Source: Pseudomonadales bacterium (lineage in GTDB: Bacteria; Pseudomonadota; Gammaproteobacteria; Pseudomonadales; UBA3067). Taken from it: DNA of 10,781 nucleotides. Location of the stretch: the NCBI GenBank assembly GCA_016763235.1, contig JAESUE010000134.1, positions 1 to 10,781 on the forward strand, written 5' to 3'. The position numbers and the translations under genes are program-made. Under the pieces are notes generated by a model. It was given only the letters and a program-made list of their open reading frames with translations. It was not told where the DNA came from and searched no databases. Shown here in pieces: positions 7,640 to 10,781 of the stretch (positions are counted from its first letter, which is position 1; each line of letters begins with the position of its first letter).

Positions 7640-8632
7640 CTATCGCGAAAAAACCACACTTTTAGGACTGCCCTTTATATCATTGCTTTTCGATATAAGG
7701 GGCACAACAGCGGGATCATCCAAACTCACAAAATGGCTTGTATTTTTAGTTTCAATAACACTGACACCATCCCCCGCTTTATGAGCACTCGCCAACATAG
7801 ATTTTCTATCTAATACGGTGTCTTTTTCAGCAATTAAGATCACTCCATTTTTTACATTCTGATAAATCGAGAAATCATTTTGTTCCATCCATTGTTCCAG
7901 AGAATGAATATTTTCCACAATGGTTCGGTAATTTTTCGGATTATAGAACAGACCCGGCAACAGCGTCTTTTTACGCTCATTCATTGGTCGATACAAAATC
8001 GGCAAATAAAGGCCAGCAGGAATGCGCTTTATCAGCGGCACGATTAAAGGCAACAAGTATAAACCAATAGTGCCGAAAGCTGCCTCCAGTGCAGGGTAGC
8101 CTTTACCTTGCGGAAGTACTGGTGCCTCTAACACGACCTCGCTCTCGCGATGTAAACTGGGGTTTTGCTTGAGCGCTTCCAACACCACCGCTCCACCACG
8201 GGAGTGACCATGCAGTCTCATTTTATTTGTGGTGACCAAATTCTCCACTGCCCAGTTAAGTACGGCAGCATCGTATTCAATAGAGCCTAAATCAAAGCCA
8301 TAATTATTAAAAAAACCACATGACTCCCGGTTATTGGGAATTACAGGCGGATGATAGTTGCAGCTATTAATAAGCACCAACTCTACATCAGGGTCACTAT
8401 AAAGGCCGGTAAAGTAACGGTGGTCTTCTAAAAAACCGGGCATCGCCACTACCGTAGCATGTGCTTTTACAGCTGCAGGACGATACGCAATAGTCGCCTC
8501 CCCCGCTTCGAATAATTTCCCAGCAAAAGGTTCGTGATTTTTTGGTGCTTGTGAAACATTAAACAAATATTGTCGCAAGGCATGAATACCTCCAACTATA
8601 AGCAGTAAAACAACAGCATAAGCAATGTACAT
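7640..8632 (-). CDS. Membrane-anchored alpha/beta hydrolase
   Basis: This 330-residue protein starts with a hydrophobic segment (about residues 2-18) that looks like an uncleaved signal anchor, so the catalytic domain is probably held on the periplasmic side of the inner membrane. The alpha/beta hydrolase fold is shown by the strand ATVVAMPGF (about 59-67) and the nucleophile elbow GHSRGG with S144. The likely triad partners are D271 or D275 (in AEKDTVLD) and H300 (in TSHF). It is probably an esterase, lipase or lactonase, but the substrate cannot be read from sequence. The start is supported by AGAGGA eight bases before the ATG. It follows the monooxygenase gene on the same strand with a 116-base gap holding a hairpin, so it may be a separate or attenuated unit. 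An ester-cleaving enzyme beside an ester-forming Baeyer-Villiger enzyme is a suggestive pairing. Confidence 0.8.
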   Translation of the reverse strand: MYIAYAVVLLLIVGGIHALRQYLFNVSQAPKNHEPFAGKLFEAGEATIAYRPAAVKAHATVVAMPGFLEDHRYFTGLYSDPDVELVLINSCNYHPPVIPNNRESCGFFNNYGFDLGSIEYDAAVLNWAVENLVTTNKMRLHGHSRGGAVVLEALKQNPSLHRESEVVLEAPVLPQGKGYPALEAAFGTIGLYLLPLIVPLIKRIPAGLYLPILYRPMNERKKTLLPGLFYNPKNYRTIVENIHSLEQWMEQNDFSIYQNVKNGVILIAEKDTVLDRKSMLASAHKAGDGVSVIETKNTSHFVSLDDPAVVPLISKSNDIKGSPKSVVFSR

Positions 8633-8640
8633 AAACTAAA

Positions 8641-8646
8641 TCCTCT
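8641..8646 (-). promoter_or_regulatory. Ribosome binding site of the alpha/beta hydrolase
   Basis: Read on the minus strand this is AGAGGA, eight bases before the ATG at 8632. It is a good Shine-Dalgarno sequence that fixes the chosen start. Confidence 0.6.
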
Positions 8647-8675
8647 TTATTATTTATTTTCTGAGGTGAATCCAT

Positions 8676-8714
8676 TTAAACAGGAAAGCAGTAAACTAAT
8701 GCTTTCCTGTTTAA
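8676..8714 (-). terminator. 15-bp stem-loop between monooxygenase and hydrolase genes
   Basis: Perfect 15-bp arms (8676-8690 and 8700-8714; core aacaggaaagca) enclose a 9-base loop, 34 bases after the monooxygenase stop. On the minus strand the stem ends in a short T-rich stretch. It is probably an intrinsic terminator or attenuator that lowers read-through into the hydrolase gene. Confidence 0.6.
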
Positions 8715-8748
8715 TGCCGATTTTGTTAAACGTAATCTTAATTGTTAC

Positions 8749-10284
8749 TTAAACTACAGCCTCTAATACAGGCTTGTCGCTTATACCTTCATTAACACAA
8801 ACCTTGTATTCAATAGGATCAAAGGTGCGTATACGAGCGGTATATTCATGGGCGAAGCCAGGATAAAGCGCATGATTAGACCCATCGGCGTTCAGATACC
8901 AACTGTTACAGCTGCCTGAGGTCCAAACCGTATATTGCATGCGGTTTTGCAAGCCCTCATTATAGTCATCCTGAATGGCCTGTTTAACATCAACAGATTT
9001 TAAATCATTTTCTTGGATATGCTGTACCGCTTGCACAATGTAGTTAATCTGCGCTTCAGTGTAAATGATCACTGAAGTATGACCAGGGCCAGTATTTGGC
9101 CCCATAATAGAAAACCAATTTGGAAAACCAGAAACTGTTACCCCTTTATAGGCTACCGCGCCGTCTTTCCACGCCTCGTCTAAAGAGCGCCCTGCTGCCC
9201 CTGTCACTTCGAAAGGAGCAGATGTTAAGCCCAAGTCAAACCCAGTTGCCAAAATCACGGCATCAAAATCAAACTGAGTGCCATCCTTAGCGACAATACC
9301 ACCTTTAACAAATTTTTCGATGCCACTGGTTTCAAGGCTGACGTGTTCTTTCTCAAGCGTAGGGTAATAGTCACTTGAAATAATCATCCGCTTACAGCCA
9401 AATTGAAAATTTGGCGTCAAGCTTTCTCGGAGGTCAGTATTTTTAATTCCTTTTTTGAGATTTCTTCTCGCCGCCCATTCAAAAACACTGGACAATTTTT
9501 CAGAGTCCAGAATAAGGAAAGGCCCCAGCGCCTCACTGCCCCATTTAAGAGTACCCCTTACGGTTTTTTGTAAAATCGGCCACTTGGAAAACAGGGTTTT
9601 TGTTTTCTCGCTAATGACTGCGTCATATTTAGGTAAAACCCAAGCCGCCGTACGTTGAAAAACAGTTAACTCGCTAACTTCCTCAGCAATATGAGGGATC
9701 ACCTGCACGGCGCTACACCCCGTACCAATAACCGCTACCTTTTTATCTTTTAACGATGCAGCATGGTTCCATCTTGCGGTGTGAAATATCTCTCCTTTAT
9801 AAGAATCAATGCCGGCAATATTAGGTAATGCTGGATCAACGAGCCCCCCCACTGCAGAAATTACCACGCGGGCTTGTAGCTGCTCACCCTGATCAGTGAG
9901 CAGTGTCCATACCCCAGAAAAATCATCATAACTTGCTTTTAATATCGCCGTATTAAATTGCATGTGCTTACGAAGATTATGCTTATCAACGCAGTGGAGT
10001 AAATAATCCTGAATCTCAGGCCCTTCGGCAAACATTCTGCTCCAATTGGGGTTGGGCTCAAAAGAGAAAGAATAAACATAAGAAGGAACATCGCAAGCAA
10101 CACCTGGATAGGTGTTATCCCGCCATGTACCGCCAATTTCATTTTCCCTTTCAATAATGATAAAGGAATCTATACCTGCCTTTTTTAATTGAATCCCCAT
10201 GCCGATACCACCGAAACCGCTCCCCACGATAATTATCGGTAAGTCTGTATTATTAGGAAGGTCTTTTTGTATAATACCCATCAT
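8749..10284 (-). CDS. Baeyer-Villiger-type flavin-containing monooxygenase
   Basis: This is a class B FAD- and NADPH-dependent monooxygenase of 511 residues, in the normal size range. The FAD-binding Rossmann motif is GSGFGG (21-26). The type I Baeyer-Villiger signature GGxWxxxxYPGxxxD is complete at 51-65. The second signature FxGxxxHTxxW(P/D) appears as YxGxxxHTxxWN (162-173), with conservative F-to-Y and P/D-to-N changes. The NADPH-binding motif GTGCSA is at 187-192 and ATGFD at 346-350. The family inserts one oxygen atom next to a carbonyl, giving esters or lactones, and acts in the cytoplasm on cyclic, steroidal, aromatic or long-chain ketones. The substrate is unknown here. The start codon is doubled (ATGATG) with only a weak GGA upstream, so either ATG may be used. 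It begins 44 bases after the PF10118-type gene, suggesting co-transcription. It is not AlmA-like, since the N-terminal region differs. Confidence 0.88.
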   Translation of the reverse strand: MMGIIQKDLPNNTDLPIIIVGSGFGGIGMGIQLKKAGIDSFIIIERENEIGGTWRDNTYPGVACDVPSYVYSFSFEPNPNWSRMFAEGPEIQDYLLHCVDKHNLRKHMQFNTAILKASYDDFSGVWTLLTDQGEQLQARVVISAVGGLVDPALPNIAGIDSYKGEIFHTARWNHAASLKDKKVAVIGTGCSAVQVIPHIAEEVSELTVFQRTAAWVLPKYDAVISEKTKTLFSKWPILQKTVRGTLKWGSEALGPFLILDSEKLSSVFEWAARRNLKKGIKNTDLRESLTPNFQFGCKRMIISSDYYPTLEKEHVSLETSGIEKFVKGGIVAKDGTQFDFDAVILATGFDLGLTSAPFEVTGAAGRSLDEAWKDGAVAYKGVTVSGFPNWFSIMGPNTGPGHTSVIIYTEAQINYIVQAVQHIQENDLKSVDVKQAIQDDYNEGLQNRMQYTVWTSGSCNSWYLNADGSNHALYPGFAHEYTARIRTFDPIEYKVCVNEGISDKPVLEAVV

Positions 10285-10328
10285 TACATTCCATTGTTTT
10301 ATTATTAGTAACTATTCAGCTCACTAAT

Positions 10329-10781
10329 TTACACGTCTGTTAGCAACCTTCCCTCTGTATACATATCGCGTATTTCTTTACCAAGCTGGTAATCCTGTAT
10401 ATGCCACGGATGAAACTTAGGATCGTAAAAGCGCAAATAATGGCGCCATGAAATTGTGAATATGCCATGTTTCCCATATAAAAAGGGCAAACCATTCTTC
10501 CACGTATTCCATTTAAATAGCAGGCCATCCTTAAATAACAAGGGTACCATGCGTATTACAGAAAACCCTGCCAAGCTAATCGTTGCGAGAATTACGCCTA
10601 AAACCAAACGCGCATGACTGCCATCTACTTTTTGATAAACATCAAAAGCGACAGCCTTATGCTCTAATTCCTCAAGTGCGTGCCAGGCCATTAAGGGCTT
10701 AAAATCTTCATGCGCCGGATCCAGGAAAAGTTCCGGATATACAAAAACCTGGTGGCTTAACATCGCAGTAAAATGCTCCAA
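10329..10781 (-). CDS. Predicted metal-dependent hydrolase, PF10118/COG3687 family (5' end outside window)
   Basis: The gene runs off the right edge. The first visible codon is TTG in frame, encoding the Leu of LEHFTAML, so it should not be taken as the start. The 150 visible residues carry the family hallmark WHALEELEHKAVAFDVY (33-49), rich in Glu and His (H34, E37, E38, H41) that could bind metal. An upstream EHFTA element and a hydrophobic segment at about 58-85 are also present. The family is annotated as a predicted metal-dependent hydrolase, but its reaction is not established to my knowledge. The pattern of Glu and His on helices would also suit a di-metal helical protein, which is inference. 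It is the first visible gene of a probable operon with the monooxygenase (44-base gap). Confidence 0.8.
   Translation of the reverse strand: MEHFTAMLSHQVFVYPELFLDPAHEDFKPLMAWHALEELEHKAVAFDVYQKVDGSHARLVLGVILATISLAGFSVIRMVPLLFKDGLLFKWNTWKNGLPFLYGKHGIFTISWRHYLRFYDPKFHPWHIQDYQLGKEIRDMYTEGRLLTDV

Noticed and set aside
8749..10284. AlmA-type long-chain alkane monooxygenase
   Set aside because: The N-terminal region and the complete GGxWxxxxYPGxxxD plus HTxxW motifs fit Baeyer-Villiger enzymes better than AlmA.

Overview
The window looks like a gammaproteobacterial chromosome of moderate GC content, probably a marine or environmental lineage in or near the Cellvibrionales. That placement rests on protein style and on repeat-rich, AT-leaning spacers, so it is an inference. 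No tRNA, rRNA, CRISPR array or intact transposase is visible.

Layout. Positions 1-389 (+) hold the C-terminal two thirds of the glycerol-3-phosphate acyltransferase PlsY. A gene-free spacer follows (390-703), with two perfect 14-bp hairpins and the first copy of a dispersed repeat. Positions 704-7404 (+) carry one giant signalling gene: Ser/Thr kinase-like domain, AAA ATPase, helical repeats, GAF, three PAS domains, histidine kinase and receiver. It is split by an apparent -1 frameshift near 5111-5119, so it reads as a 1473-residue protein (704-5125) and a 706-residue remainder (first ATG at 5284). A second spacer (7405-7639) starts with the second repeat copy and holds stem-loops between convergent genes. 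The minus strand then carries, in transcription order, a PF10118-type predicted metal-dependent hydrolase (10781-10329, cut by the window end), a Baeyer-Villiger-type flavin monooxygenase (10284-8749) and a membrane-anchored alpha/beta hydrolase (8632-7640).

How the genes may work together. The minus-strand set could be a small catabolic or lipid-modifying group: the monooxygenase would turn a ketone into an ester or lactone and the hydrolase could open it. The order supports this, but no substrate can be read from sequence. The giant kinase has no partner response regulator or Hpt gene in the window. Its most notable points are the frameshift, a kinase-like domain that has lost the catalytic HRD aspartate, and a FixL-like PAS domain that keeps the histidine and arginine used for haem and oxygen sensing in FixL. 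Two copies of a 45-bp repeat (80% identical, same orientation) bracket this gene.
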